DNA of 64,000 nucleotides from CAVWXT01 sp963759115 (GTDB lineage: Bacteria; Planctomycetota; Planctomycetia; Pirellulales; Thermoguttaceae). Within the stretch, counting starts at the first letter, position 1, and the number at the start of each line of letters is the position of its first letter. The notes beneath the pieces are model-generated. The model had not been told where the DNA came from. It worked only from the letters and a program-made list of their open reading frames with translations, and searched no databases. The stretch covers positions 930,001 to 994,000 of the forward strand of contig CAVWXT010000006.1 of assembly GCA_963759115.1 (NCBI GenBank), written 5' to 3'. Positions 26,643 to 36,991 of the stretch are shown piece by piece. The position numbers and the translations under genes were made by a program.

Positions 26643-29600
26643 ATGGAATGGCATCCACTCGACCAGCAGCGCGAACGCATCCAGGACGATCTCCGCGGGC
26701 TGATCGCCGGCGAGGTGCGCTGCGACGACGTCTTTCTTCAGCTTTTCGCCAGCGACGCGAGCATCTACGAGATCAAGCCGCTGGGCGGTCGTCCGTCCGC
26801 GCTCGACCGCCGACGTGGCGGCCTGCGTGCAATACGCGGCCGAGAAGCGCCTCCCCATCCACGCCCGCGGCGCCGGCACCGGCGTGGCGGGCGAATCGCT
26901 GGGGCCGGGGCTGGTCCTCGATTTCTCCGCCCATCTGCGCCGCGTGATCCGCATCGACGCCGAGCGGGTTCGCGTGCAGCCGGGCGTGGTCCACGAGCGG
27001 CTCAACGAGCAACTGCGGCCGCTGGGCCGGCTGTTCGGGCCGGACCCCGCCACCAGCAGCGTCACCACCATCGGCAGCATGTTGGCCATCGACGCCGCCG
27101 GCAGCCGCTGGCTGAAGTACGGCTCGACGCGGCGCCACGTCGCAGAGTCTGCAGGTCGTGTTGGCCGACGGCCAGGTGCTCGAAGTGGGCCGCGAGCCGC
27201 TGGCCGACGGCGCCAGCACCAGCGCCATCCCGCGGAAGCGGGATCTGGTCAACCGGCTGGCCGCCCTGTTGACGCGAACAAGGCCGAGCTGATCCGCCAG
27301 AACCAGCCGCAACAGTCCGCTGAACCACTGCGGATACAACCTGGCCGACGTGCTCGGCGACGGACTACCTCGACGTGGCGCGGCTGTTGGTCGGCTCGGA
27401 AGGCACGCTGGCGCTGATCACCGAGGCCACGCTGAGCACCGAGCCGCTGCCGCGGCATCGCGGCGTGGCCCTGCTGCTGTTCGACAGCCTGGAGAAGGCC
27501 GCCCGCGCCGTGCTCGACATCCTGCCGGCCAATCCCACGGCCTGCGACCTGATGGACCGGCGGCACCTGAGCCTGGCCCGCGAGGCCGAGCCCCGCTTCG
27601 ACCAATTGATTCCCGCCGAGACCGAGGCCGTGCTGCTGGTCGAGCAGGACGGCGACGACCCGCTGGAAGTGCGCAGCCGGCTGCACCGCCTGGTGAACGA
27701 GTTGTGGCAGCAGAAGCGGCTGGCGTTCGGGGCGCGGCAGGCGTTCGAGGACGACGAGACGGAGCTGTTCTGGCGTCTGGTCGACAAGGTGCAGCCGGCG
27801 TTGTATCGGGTGAAGGGGCCGAGCCGCCCCGTGCCGATCGTCGAAGACATGGCCGTTTCGCCCGACGTGCTGCCCGATTTCCTGGTGCGGATGCAGAACG
27901 TGCTGAAGCGCAACCAGGTGACGGCCTCGCTCTTCTGCCACGCCGGCCACGGCCAACTCCACGTCCAGCCGTTTCTCGACCTGGCCAACCCGGACGACGT
28001 GCAGCGGATGCGGCGGCTGGCCGAGGAACTCTACCAGGAAGTCTTCGCCGTGCAGGGGAGCATCGGCGGCGAACACGCCTGCGGACTGAGCCGCACGGCG
28101 TTCGTGCGCCGGCAGGCCGGCCCGCTGTTCGACGTGTTCCTGCGAAGTGAAGCGGATCTTCGACCCGCGAGAACATCCTCAATCCCGGCAAGATCGTCGG
28201 CGACGACCCCGATCTGATGACGCGTTATCTGCGGCCGCCGCTGCAAGCGGCTGCGCCGCCACCCGACAGCGGCGACGCCGCCGGCAACGACGGCGGAGCC
28301 CGCCGCCGAGCGAAGCCGCATCGGGCTTGCGGAACCTCGTCGAGTTGCAGTTGAATTGGGAGCCGGCGCGGGTCAGCGACGCGGTGGCGGCGTGCAACCG
28401 TTGCGGCGAGTGCCGCACGCAGACGCCGAAGCTCCGCATGTGCCCCATCTTTCGCTTCGCGCCGACCGAAGAGGCGTCGCCGCGGGCGAAGGCCAATCTG
28501 CATCCGCGGCGTCCTGACCGGCACGCTCGACCTCAGCCTGCTGACCAGCGACGAGTTCAAGGCGGTCGCCGACCTGTGCGTCCATTGCCACTGCCTGCCG
28601 GCTGGAATGTCCGGCGGGCGTGGACATTCCGCGGCTGATGCGCGAGAGCAAGGGGGCCTACGTGGCCGCCAACGGCCTGCCGCTGGCCGATTGGGCCATG
28701 ACCCGGCTCGACCTGCTCGGCGCGCTCGGCGGCCTGATCGCCCCGGCCGCCAATTGGGCGCTGGCCAACCGGCAGATGCGGTGGCTGCTGGAGAAGACGT
28801 TGGGGATCGCCCAGGGGCGGAAGCTGCCGCGCGTGGCCTCGCGGAGTTTTCTGCGCCGTGCGGCCCGCCGCCGGCTCACCCGCCCTGCCCGCCGCAGCGG
28901 GCAGAAGGTGCTCTACTTCGTCGACGTGTACGCCAACTACTTCGACCCGCAACTGGCCGAGGCCCTGGTCGCCGTGCTGGAACACAACGGCATCGCCGTC
29001 TACGTCCATCCCGAGCAGAAGCAGGCGGGCATGCCCTCGATCGCCTGCGGCGCGCTCGACCACGCCCGGCAGACTCGCCGAACACAACGTCGCCATCCTG
29101 GCCGAATCGGTGCGGCAAGGCTACCACGTCGTGGCCACCGAGCCGGCCGCGGCCCTGTGCCTGACCCACGAATATCCGCAGTTGGTCGACGACGACGACG
29201 CCCGGCTGGTGGCCGCCAACAGCAGCGAGGCGGGCAGCTACCTCTGGAAGATGCACACGCTGGGCCAACTGCAACTCGATTTCAGGCCGCTGAACGTCGA
29301 CCCTGGGCTACCATACGCCCTGCCATCTTGCGGGCGCTGCAGGTCGGCTCGCCCGGCGAAAGCCTGCTTGGGCCTGATTCCCGGGCCTGCGGCTGCACCA
29401 CGTCGAGAGCGGGCTGTTCGGGCATGGCCGGCACCTTCGGCCTGCTGCACAAGAACTACCGCAGCAGTCTGCGGGCGGGCTGGAAGCTCATCTCCCGGCT
29501 CCGCGATCCCGACCCTGCAAGCCGGCGTCACCGAGTGCAGCACCTGCAAGATGCAGATGGAACAGGGCACCACCAAACCGACCATCCACCCCATCAAGCT

Positions 29601-29680
29601 GCTGGCCCTCTCCTACGGCCTGATGCCCGAGATCGCGCGGCTGCTCGAGTTCGCCCGGCGAGGAGTTGATCGTCACATGA
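26643..29680 (+). CDS. FAD-linked and Fe-S dehydrogenase, YdiJ-like (many indels)
   Basis: About 1012 codons once roughly nine single-base shifts are bridged. The N-terminal FAD_binding_4 domain shows PIHARGAGTGVAGESLGPG and DPATSSVTTIGSMLA; the FAD-oxidase C-terminal domain shows LLVGSEGTLALITEATL, SLFCHAGHGQLHVQPF and GEHACGLSRT. The Fe-S half has CNRCGECRTQTPKLRMCP, a second CVHCHC...CPAGVD cluster (spoiled here by one extra C near 28595), and CCG-type domains (VTECSTCKMQMEQGT). This architecture is shared with E. coli YdiJ, a D-2-hydroxyglutarate-type dehydrogenase. Its stop overlaps the next start (ATGA). Extra G or C bases account for several shifts, which suggests sequencing error. Confidence 0.78.
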
Positions 29681-30094
29681 GCGAGCCGTGGTTTCACGAG
29701 GGTCTGAAGTTCGCCTGCACCGGCTGCGGCGATTGCTGCACCGGGGCGCCGGGCTACGTGTGGGTCAACAAGGCCGAGATCGAGGCGCTGGCCGCCGCCC
29801 TGGGCCTCGAGGTCGAGGAGTTCGAGCGCCGCTACGTCCGCACGGTGGGGATCCGCAAGAGCCTCATCGAGTGCGGCCAACGGCGACTGCGTCTTCTTCG
29901 ACGGCGAGAGCCGCACGTGCCGGGTCTACGACGCCCGGCCCCGCCAATGCCGCACCTGGCCCTTCTGGCCGTCGAATCTCGCCTCGCCCGACGGCGTGGG
30001 AAGCAGCACGGCCGAGCGCTGCCGCGGCTGCAACCGCGGCCGGCTGGTTTCCGTGGGAACGATCCTGGCCGAGTTGGACATCGTGCGGGTGTGA
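29677..30094 (+). CDS. YkgJ-family cysteine-cluster protein (one indel)
   Basis: About 138 aa. The ATG overlaps the stop of the FAD dehydrogenase by four bases (ATGA), so the two are translationally coupled. The family signature CTGCGDCC (C14, C17, C20, C21) opens the protein, and after a frame change near 29875 CVFFDGESRTCRVYDARPRQ, CRTWPFWPS and RCRGCNRGR follow. YkgJ proteins bind zinc or an iron-sulfur centre; the exact role is unknown. Coupling suggests it supports or matures the dehydrogenase. Confidence 0.8.
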
Positions 30095-30139
30095 GGCGAG
30101 AAGTAGCAGTCGCCGTGTGTGACGGCTCGCGCGGTTCGG

Positions 30140-31081
30140 TCAACCGGAAGGCGGGCTCTCCCCGCGCGGTGCGGCGCTGGCGGATTGCCAACTTTCCAGA
30201 ACCACGTACCGCAGCGCCAAGCCAACCAGGATCAGCGCTGCCCCGACGAGCGTCCACCAGGCCGGCGTTTCGCCCCAGACCAGATAAACCCAAAGCGGCA
30301 GCAAGATCGGCTCCGCCAGCCCGATCGCGACGGCCTCCTGGCTGCCGATGCCGCGGAGTCCCCGCATCAGCAACACGTAGGGAATGGCCATCTGGATCAC
30401 CCCGAACCCGGCCAAGACGGCTAACTGCCCGAGCGACGGCCAGCGGCCCACGTGGACGACCCAAGGCAAGAGCACCACGACGGCCACCGTGTGATTCAGC
30501 GCGACCAGCCAGGCCGGATTCTCGCCGCGGAGCCGCCGGATGAAGACCACGACGCACGCGTAGCTCACGCCCGAGACTACGCCCATGACCACGCCGGTGG
30601 CCGCCTGCCCCTGCGATTCGAACAGCAGGATAATGCCGACGCCCAGAAAACCGAAGCCCAGCGGAACGAGATCGCGGCGATCGACGGGCTCGCGGAGGAG
30701 CACCACGCCGATCAGAAACACCCACCACGGCGCGGTGCTCTGCAGCCAGATCGCGTTGGCGGCGGTCGTGAGCGTCAAGGCCGTCAGGTAGCTGATGTTC
30801 ATGGTCGTGAACGCGACGCCGAGCGGCACCAGCCCCGGCCGCCATCGGGGGCGCCGCACCAGCGGCAGCAGCACCAACGCGGCAAACAGCCCCCGCCAGA
30901 ACGCCAGCGTCGGGCCGCGGATTTCGGCCGGCCAATCGGTGAAGATCGGGGCCTTGGCAAACAGTCCTCCCGAACTCCAGAGCAGAGCGGCCGCCAAGAC
31001 CTGCACCCGGCCGGCCAGCTTGCTTACCACGGGAAGACTTGAGGGCGCGTCCCCCTCGACGCGATCGGCAACCTTGCTCAT
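30140..31081 (-). CDS. EamA/DMT-family membrane exporter
   Basis: 313 aa with ten predicted transmembrane helices in two EamA repeats (first repeat from VLAAALLWSSGGLFAKAP, second from GVVMGVVSGVSYACVVVFIR). PWWVFLIGVVLLREPVDRRD is the conserved helix-4/5 signature. DMT transporters export metabolites such as amino acids; the substrate cannot be told. It starts 4 bases after the aldo/keto reductase stop on the same strand, so they are probably one operon. Confidence 0.88.
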   Translation of the reverse strand: MSKVADRVEGDAPSSLPVVSKLAGRVQVLAAALLWSSGGLFAKAPIFTDWPAEIRGPTLAFWRGLFAALVLLPLVRRPRWRPGLVPLGVAFTTMNISYLTALTLTTAANAIWLQSTAPWWVFLIGVVLLREPVDRRDLVPLGFGFLGVGIILLFESQGQAATGVVMGVVSGVSYACVVVFIRRLRGENPAWLVALNHTVAVVVLLPWVVHVGRWPSLGQLAVLAGFGVIQMAIPYVLLMRGLRGIGSQEAVAIGLAEPILLPLWVYLVWGETPAWWTLVGAALILVGLALRYVVLESWQSASAAPRGESPPSG

Positions 31082-31085
31082 GTCG

Positions 31086-32136
31086 TCACACCGGCAACCG
31101 CACGTCGGCCGGCCCGCGTTCCAGGATGATGCGTTCGATCTCGGCGCGTCGTTCGGCGGTGAGTTGCCAGCCGCTCCCGCCGGCGCACTCGCGAATTTGC
31201 TCCGGCCGCTTGGCGCCGCAGAGCGCGGCGGTAATGCCCGGCTGATGGACCGTCCAGTTGATCACCAGTTCCGCCACGCTGTGGCCACGTGGGCCTCTTG
31301 TGGGAGGCGACTCCAGTCGCCGAAGTTCCGGAGGTTCGCAACACGATCGGCGACTGGAGTCGCCTCCTACAGCGGTCTCGCGCAACCTCCCTCAAGCGGT
31401 CGACCAGGTCGTGGTTCTTCCGCCGCTCCTCGCCCAAAAACATCGGATACTTGTGCCGACTGTCGTCGGGGCCAAACACGTAGTCGCGGGCGATCTTACC
31501 GGCCAGCAGGCCCTTCATCAGCGGCCAGTAGACCAGCACCGCCACGCCCCGCTCGCGGCACCAAGGCAGCGTGTCGGCTTCGATCTGCCGCATGAGCATG
31601 TTGTAAGGCGGCTGGTAAACGGCCGGCAGGCATTCCGCGGCAAACTCTTCCAACTGCGCGAGCGTGACGTTCGAGACGCCCACCGCCCGGGTCTTCCCCT
31701 CCGCCATCAGCCGCTTCAACTCGCCGGCCGATTCCCTCACCGGCACGTTCTCGTCGGGGGCGTGCAGATACAACAGTTCGACGCGATCCGTGCCCAGCCG
31801 CCGCAGGCTCTCTTCGCATTGCTGCCGCAGCGTGGCCGGCCGAGCGTCGTGCGCCTGCTTGCCGTCGCGGTCCCAGTGCAGCCCGCACTTGGTGGCGATC
31901 ACCATTTCGTCCCGTCGCGGTCCGAGCGTCCGCCCGATCAGCCGCTCGCTCTCGCCGGCCAGCCCGTACATGTAGGCCGTGTCGAGGTGGTTGATGCCCA
32001 GTTCGAAGCACGCCTCGATGGTTGCCATGCTCTCGGCGTCGCTCGTGCCGGGGCTGGTCATGCCGGCCATCGGCCAGCAGCCCAAGGCGATTTCGGAGAT
32101 TTTCAGGCCGGTGTCGGCGAGGGGGCGGTAGAGCAT
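31086..32136 (-). CDS. Aldo/keto reductase carrying a palindromic insert
   Basis: Starts at ATG 32136 (MLYRPLADTGLKISEIALG), which matches the family N-terminus better than the ATG-like starts upstream. Catalytic positions are visible: aspartate and tyrosine in DTAYMYG, lysine in IATKCG and histidine in YLHAPDE; then GVSNV and QPPYNM. The TIM-barrel is interrupted between residues LVDRLREVA and SVAELVINWTV by a 73-bp palindromic element (31299-31371), which in the right frame is read as VGGDSSRR...RRLESPPT; a single-base shift near 31390 also separates the two halves. Without the insert the length would be about 325 aa, normal for an NADPH-dependent aldo/keto reductase. Confidence 0.8.
31299..31371. 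repeat. GGCGACTCCAGTCGCC palindromic element (family 3) inside aldo/keto reductase
   Basis: 73 bp with 25-bp perfect inverted arms starting TGTGGGAGGCGACTCCAGTC. The copy at 50494-50566 has identical arms and the same total length; only the 23-bp centre differs. Confidence 0.9.
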
Positions 32137-32189
32137 GGGGGGAACGCGAGAGCGGGGAGTACGCGGGAAATGAATCAGTAGCGTCACAT

Positions 32190-32520
32190 TGTAGCACAGG
32201 GCGTGGCAGAGCTTGTTTCTACCAGGAAAGCCGGAAGATGACGATGGGACAGCCTACTCGCGTATCTATGGCGACAGCGAAGGCAAATGGTGATGGCGAC
32301 AGGGCAGAACGCGGGAAGGTGCAGCAGGGCTTGGCACGGCGATCGGCGCTGGTACAATAGGCGTTCATGGAGACCGTAGATGTCTCCTAGCGGCCGCTAC
32401 GCGAGGCAATTTCAGAGAGGCCTCCCGATGTCTTGCGGGGCGTCGCGGCGAAGATTGACACTTCCAAATCCAACTGAGATGTGAGCGAAAGTACATATCT
32501 GGTAACAACTTACGATGTTT
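32190..32520. other. Intergenic region upstream of tRNA-Lys
   Basis: No open frame of credible composition. It should contain the promoter of the tRNA gene and of the leftward aldo/keto reductase gene, but I cannot point to confident -35/-10 pairs. Confidence 0.4.
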
Positions 32521-32594
32521 GCCTCCTTAGCTCAATTGGTCAGAGCATCTGACTCTTAATCAGAGGGTTGTAGGTTCAAGTCCTACAGGGGGCA
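32521..32594 (+). tRNA. tRNA-Lys (CTT)
   Basis: A 74-nt cloverleaf: acceptor stem GCCTCCT pairs with AGGGGGC (one T-G pair), anticodon stem TCTGA/TCAGA, loop CTCTTAA with anticodon CTT at 32555-32557, T arm GTAGG-TTCAAGT-CCTAC, discriminator A. CCA is not encoded. The anticodon reads AAG, lysine. Confidence 0.95.
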
Positions 32595-32599
32595 CTGGC

Positions 32600-32626
32600 G
32601 CAAGCCCTTGAAAATCAAGGGCTTGC
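32600..32626 (+). terminator. Hairpin after tRNA-Lys
   Basis: A perfect 12-bp stem (GCAAGCCCTTGA / TCAAGGGCTTGC) with a three-base loop starts six bases after the tRNA. It is followed by GTCGTTTCTC, a weak T tract, so it is a plausible intrinsic terminator. Confidence 0.65.
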
Positions 32627-32689
32627 GTCGTTTCTCGGGTAAACATGCGATTCTCTCGTCTCGGTTCCCCGTCACAAGGAGAGTGATAT

Positions 32690-32910
32690 TAAAGGTTGCT
32701 CCAGCCGGCTGTATCGGCAGTATCCGCGAAATGGCTGTCGATGCACGGATGGTCTTGGAGTTGAAACCTCGCGTCCAGAAAAAAGACGTCAACGAGATAT
32801 TCTCCAATGCCGTGGTCGCCGGCAATCTCGTCACTGCGGCCGCCTGGCCAGGCCACCGCAAGCGGATGCGAAAGTTTTTGAAGGTGCTGGGAACGAAGAT
32901 TGAAACGTAA
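32690..32910 (+). pseudogene. Possible C-terminal remnant of a DJ-1/PfpI-type protein
   Basis: The plus-strand frame ending at 32910 reads NAVVAGNLVTAAAWPGHRKR and FLKVLGTKI, which resembles the last strand and helix of DJ-1/PfpI amidotransferase-like proteins (GNLVTA.AWPAHP). The open frame has no proper start: it opens inside the tRNA terminator hairpin, and the nucleophile-elbow half of the fold is missing. Probably a fragment left by recombination next to the tRNA; low confidence. Confidence 0.35.
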
Positions 32911-33005
32911 CCCTCTTGTTGGCTCGACCCGATAATGTGAAACAAGGAGATGGGCACGAAGGTGTTGGGGATCTCGGGCAGCCCGCGGCTTGATGTGCGT
33001 AACGA

Positions 33006-34787
33006 CTACTTCTCGCTCTTGAGCCCCTCAGCCTTCAACTTCTCCAACTGCTCGGTCGGCAGGGCGGGCTCCTCGGGCATCTCTTCATGCTCGTGGCCGG
33101 CGTGCTCGTCCTTCTTCTGATCGCCCGAGGTCTTAGGCGGCTCCTTCTTCTTCACAAGGTCGTCGCGGCCGAGGTGGATCTTGCGATAGACCTCGTCCGA
33201 GATGACGTAGTACCAGTCGGCAAAGCGGGCGTTCAGATCGGCGACGTGCTTCTTGCCGTCGGCCACCTTCTGGTCGTACTCGTCCTGCTTCCGCTTGTTT
33301 TCCTTCTCGATCCGTTGGCGAGCGTCTTCCGCGGCCTTCTTGTCGTCGGGCTTCTTCTCGTCCGACTTCTTCTCATCGGCCTTGGTCTCGTCGGCCTTCT
33401 TCTCTTCGCCCGCCTTCTCCTCCGGCTTCTTCTCCTCGGTCTTGGCCTCTTCGGGCTTCTTTTCGTCCGGTTTCGCTTCGTCGGCCTTCTTCTCGTCGTC
33501 CGGTTTCGGCTCGGCGTCCTTCTTGGCTTCGGGGAGCGGCTCGAACTGGGGCTTGGGGATCATGTTGGCGTTGAAGTCCGCCATCACGAACAGGTAGCGA
33601 TTCATCCCGCTGCCCTTCTTCTCCTTGTCGGTTTCGCTCTTCCCATCCTTCGGCTTCTCGTCCGACTTCGCGGGGCCCGTGCCGGCGATGTCGCCGAAGC
33701 GGAGGACGTACTCCACGCCGTCCTTCATCACGACGCGAAACTCGCCTTCGTTGGAGAAGATCTCCGGCTGGCCTTTCACCAGTTCGCCCACCAAGAATCC
33801 CTTGTCGGCCAGCGATTCGAGCCCTTCCCGGTTTTTGGCGAACTCGCCCGATACCTTCAGGTCGGTGCTCAAACCCTTCGGCTTGGCGCTGATGTCGATG
33901 ATCTTCAGGTCGTCCAGGGCGGTCTTCAGTTCGTCCATCTTGGCCGCGTTGATTTCCTCGTCGTCGGCCATTTTGACCGGGGCCCAGCGGCCGCCTTCGG
34001 GGCTCTGTTCGTCCGGGACGAACTTCTGGTCGTCGACCAGCTTCCACTTCGGCTCGCCCGTGTCGCTGTAATCGACCTGCATCTTGCCGCGCTGGACGAT
34101 TGCCAATCCCCCGCCGTAGTTCTTGATGGCGTAGTCGCGGATCTGGACTTGCTTCATGTCGAAGGTGTTGATCTGCAGCAGGTTCCGCTCGATCCAGTTC
34201 TCGAACTTCGTGGAGAGCTTGTCGGTCTTGGCCTCGACGACGTAAATTGGGGCCTCGCCGACCTTGCGGACGTAGCGAAGTCCCGGGCGGCCCGGCACTT
34301 CCTTGCCGATCACCAAGGCCAGCAATTCCTTGCCGTCCTTGTACTTGTCTCTCATGACAACCTTGGTGCCCACGCCGGTGGCGCCGACCTTCAACGTCTT
34401 CACGTCCGGCTCAATCACGCCGTATTCCTGTTGGGCGCCCTGGTCGTCGCTGACCATCTCGAGGGGTTTCAGCCCCATCAGGCCGGCGGCTGCGGAGGCC
34501 ACCTGGTCCTTGGCGTCGGCCGGATAATCCTCGTGCGACGGGATCACCCAGCGGGTCTTGCCCTTGATCTCCAGGCGGGCCACCTCGAACGGCCGCACGC
34601 TGGCCGTCGCCTCGTCGAACTCGACGATCTCCAGATCGGCCACGGCCAGCGGATCGAACTCGTAGAGCGGTTGGCCGCTCACTTTCTCGGTGGTGGCGAC
34701 TTGCAGGTGGGGCCGGGTGGCGACGGCCAACAACACGGCCACGGCCGCCACGGCCACGAAGGTCAAAGTCTTGGCGTTTTCGTTCAT
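33006..34787 (-). CDS. DUF4340 domain protein, Lys/Glu-rich
   Basis: 593 aa from ATG 34787. One N-terminal membrane helix (TLTFVAVAAVAVLLAVA) anchors a periplasm-facing DUF4340 region (LEIKGKTRWVIPSHEDYPAD, DKLSTKFENWIERNLL). Residues about 430-540 are an extreme low-complexity Lys/Glu/Asp/Pro block (repeats of DEKKPEEAK type), probably extended and charged. In planctomycetes DUF4340 proteins commonly sit downstream of the Gldg and ABC export genes, as here, suggesting they act with that transporter; the substrate is unknown. The DNA repeats in the charged block could be unstable. Confidence 0.85.
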   Translation of the reverse strand: MNENAKTLTFVAVAAVAVLLAVATRPHLQVATTEKVSGQPLYEFDPLAVADLEIVEFDEATASVRPFEVARLEIKGKTRWVIPSHEDYPADAKDQVASAAAGLMGLKPLEMVSDDQGAQQEYGVIEPDVKTLKVGATGVGTKVVMRDKYKDGKELLALVIGKEVPGRPGLRYVRKVGEAPIYVVEAKTDKLSTKFENWIERNLLQINTFDMKQVQIRDYAIKNYGGGLAIVQRGKMQVDYSDTGEPKWKLVDDQKFVPDEQSPEGGRWAPVKMADDEEINAAKMDELKTALDDLKIIDISAKPKGLSTDLKVSGEFAKNREGLESLADKGFLVGELVKGQPEIFSNEGEFRVVMKDGVEYVLRFGDIAGTGPAKSDEKPKDGKSETDKEKKGSGMNRYLFVMADFNANMIPKPQFEPLPEAKKDAEPKPDDEKKADEAKPDEKKPEEAKTEEKKPEEKAGEEKKADETKADEKKSDEKKPDDKKAAEDARQRIEKENKRKQDEYDQKVADGKKHVADLNARFADWYYVISDEVYRKIHLGRDDLVKKKEPPKTSGDQKKDEHAGHEHEEMPEEPALPTEQLEKLKAEGLKSEK

Positions 34788-34869
34788 GGACAATTCTCAA
34801 CTATCAATCGTCGGTTTTTCAGATTCCTGAAATGCGGTGCCCATAGCCGGCGGCCGCCGGCTGTCAGGG

Positions 34870-36960
34870 TCAGCGTAATCTCGATCGCGCCACGCCCTCG
34901 CGTTCGCGGGCGCGGCGGGTGAAGAAGACCACCAGCGCCACCAACAGCGGCGGGATGGGCGGCAGCAGCACGGCCCACAGCTTGTAGTGGCTCTGAACGC
35001 GCTTGATTTCGAGGTTCAATTCGGTCTCGCTCCTGTTGATCTCGGCGTCCCGTTCGCGCGCGCCCGTTCGAGCTTTGCGCTGCGGCGGCGGTCGAGATCC
35101 TCCTTCATCATGCTCAACTCGATGGCCATCTGCCCGATGTCAACGTTCTTACGTCGCTGCAATTCGGCGATCTTATCGTCGAAGGCCTTCTGCTCCTGCT
35201 TCTCCAAGTCGTCGTATTGCTTGGTGTACTTCTCGCGGGCGTCGACGGCCTCCTGCTTGGCCTTCTCGGTGCGCTGCTCGATGCGGGTGAGCGTGCGGTG
35301 CGTGGGCCGCCGCTTGCGGATCGCGATGAAATCGTTCGATTGCTCGCCGCCGGCCAACTCGTCGAGCGCGTTCAAGACGAAGGTGACGTTGTCGAAATCG
35401 AAGTGGATGCCCGCCTCGGGGTTATTCCCCTGCTCGCGGAGGCGGAAGAATTCCGGCGACAGCATGTCGACGTCGGCCACCAGCACCACGTTGATGCTCG
35501 ATTCACGGGGCTTCTTCTCTTCGCTCTTCGCGTTCTCCTTCTTGCCGGCTTCTTCCTTTTTCTCCTCATCCGCCTGGGGGGCAACCTTGACCTTGCCCTC
35601 GATGTGCGCGGCCATGACGTAAGCCTGGTTGGTCGGCTTCTGCCGTCGATCGGGGTTCAGGCCGCGCGGTCCAAAGGGCGACATCTCCAGTATGTCCCGG
35701 TAAAGGACCGTGCCGGTCTTTTCGCCGGTGGTCACCAAGGGGTCAAAGGTGAGATCGGACGTGTTCAACTTGGCCACCGCGCCCGGGAAGAGGAAAAGCA
35801 CTTGCTGAAGGCCCGAACTGATGGCGTCTTTGGGGTTGAACGGCTCCTTGGCGCCGCAGCCCTCATCGACGAAGACGAATTCGCGGGGGAACTGGCTGGC
35901 CTTGGGATAGGGGTTGTAGTTCTGCCAGATGATGTGCTGGTCGTCGAAGTTGACGCCCAGCAGGTGCCAAAGCTTGTTGATATCGCCCTTGGGGGGCGGC
36001 GGCTGGCGCATGAACATGTTCATGCCGCCCGGGGCCTGCCGCGGCGCTGGTGGCTGGAATGCCGCCAGCCGCCGGGAAGGGGTCCTCGAAGATCGCCGTC
36101 GGCTGGCCGTTCTCCACCGCCGCCACAAAGTTATCCATCTCGGCCGGCCCCAACGACGACGGCTGCACGGCCAGCAACACGTCGTACTTCTCGGTGATCG
36201 GCTTGGTGGGATCCACCTTCACCACTTCGTACTGCTTATCGAGCTCCTCGATGATCGGCCAGTCGGGGCTTGGCGACATGGTCTGGTAGTTGATGCTGCC
36301 GTAGAGCGGGGCGTCGGTCGTCAACACGCCCAGCTTCTTCCGCTTCTGCTGGCTCACGGTGCAGACCGACCGGACCAGTTCGTACTCGATGGGAATGCCG
36401 CGGTCGATGAACACCGGCGGCACCTTCCGCACGCCGCAGTTCATGGCCACGTTGAGGAAGATCGAGTCTACGGAATAGGTCCCGTGGCTGAACGAGGCGA
36501 CCTGGCGGGGCTCGATGCCATAGCGCTTTTCCGCCAACGCGGCCTCGCTGCTGTGCGGCTCGGTGTCGTGGATCTGCACCTGCACCTTGGCGCCGCCTAA
36601 AGCCTGCAACTCACGCAGCACCGTCAACAGGTTCAACCGCGTCTGCACGTACGTCTCGGGCACGGTCGGGCTGATGAATGCCTCGATCTGCACGGGACGA
36701 TCCACCACCTTCAACTCGCTCATGAGCTCGCGCGTTTGCGGCGCCAACGAGCTGAGTCTCTCGCTGGTCACGTCGCCGCGGAGGTCGTGGTGCTGCAACA
36801 CGACCACCACGCCCAAGGCCATTACGGCCAGGGCCAGCGTCCGAACCACGTAGTGGCCCACCAGCACCCAGCGGCCGCGACCCGTGAACCAGTGCCGCCG
36901 GCCGATCAAGACCATGCTCACGTAAAGCATGACCGCCACGATCATGGCGAAATAGGCCAA
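34870..36960 (-). CDS. Gldg-family ABC-associated protein (indels), probably fused to the permease
   Basis: Starts near MAYFAMIVAVMLYVSMVLIG and carries the Gldg/DUF7088 domain (HHDLRGDVTSERLSSLAPQT, VDRPVQIEAFISP, PPVFIDRGIPIEYEL, RKKLGVLTTDAPLYG). Frames change near 36060 and 35045; the C-terminus (SHYKLWAVLLPPIPPLLVAL, then RRARERE) ends at 34870 with a final membrane helix and basic tail, giving about 696 codons. A K/E-rich linker (residues about 480-510) parallels DUF4340. The preceding permease ends in an out-of-frame stop, and bridging one base near 36995 gives DFGHGVLSLAGLAYFAMI, so permease and Gldg are probably one polypeptide of about 920 aa. Confidence 0.75.
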
Positions 36961-36991
36961 TCCGGCCAGGCTCAGTACCCCGTGGCCGAAA

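Noticed and set aside
32608..32910. Complete 100-aa gene after the tRNA
   Set aside because: The only start lies inside the terminator hairpin; kept only as a possible remnant.
33087..34922. 611-codon plus-strand open frame opposite the DUF4340 gene
   Set aside because: Its Leu/Val-rich protein is the antisense of Lys/Glu-rich codons; no start site or domain.
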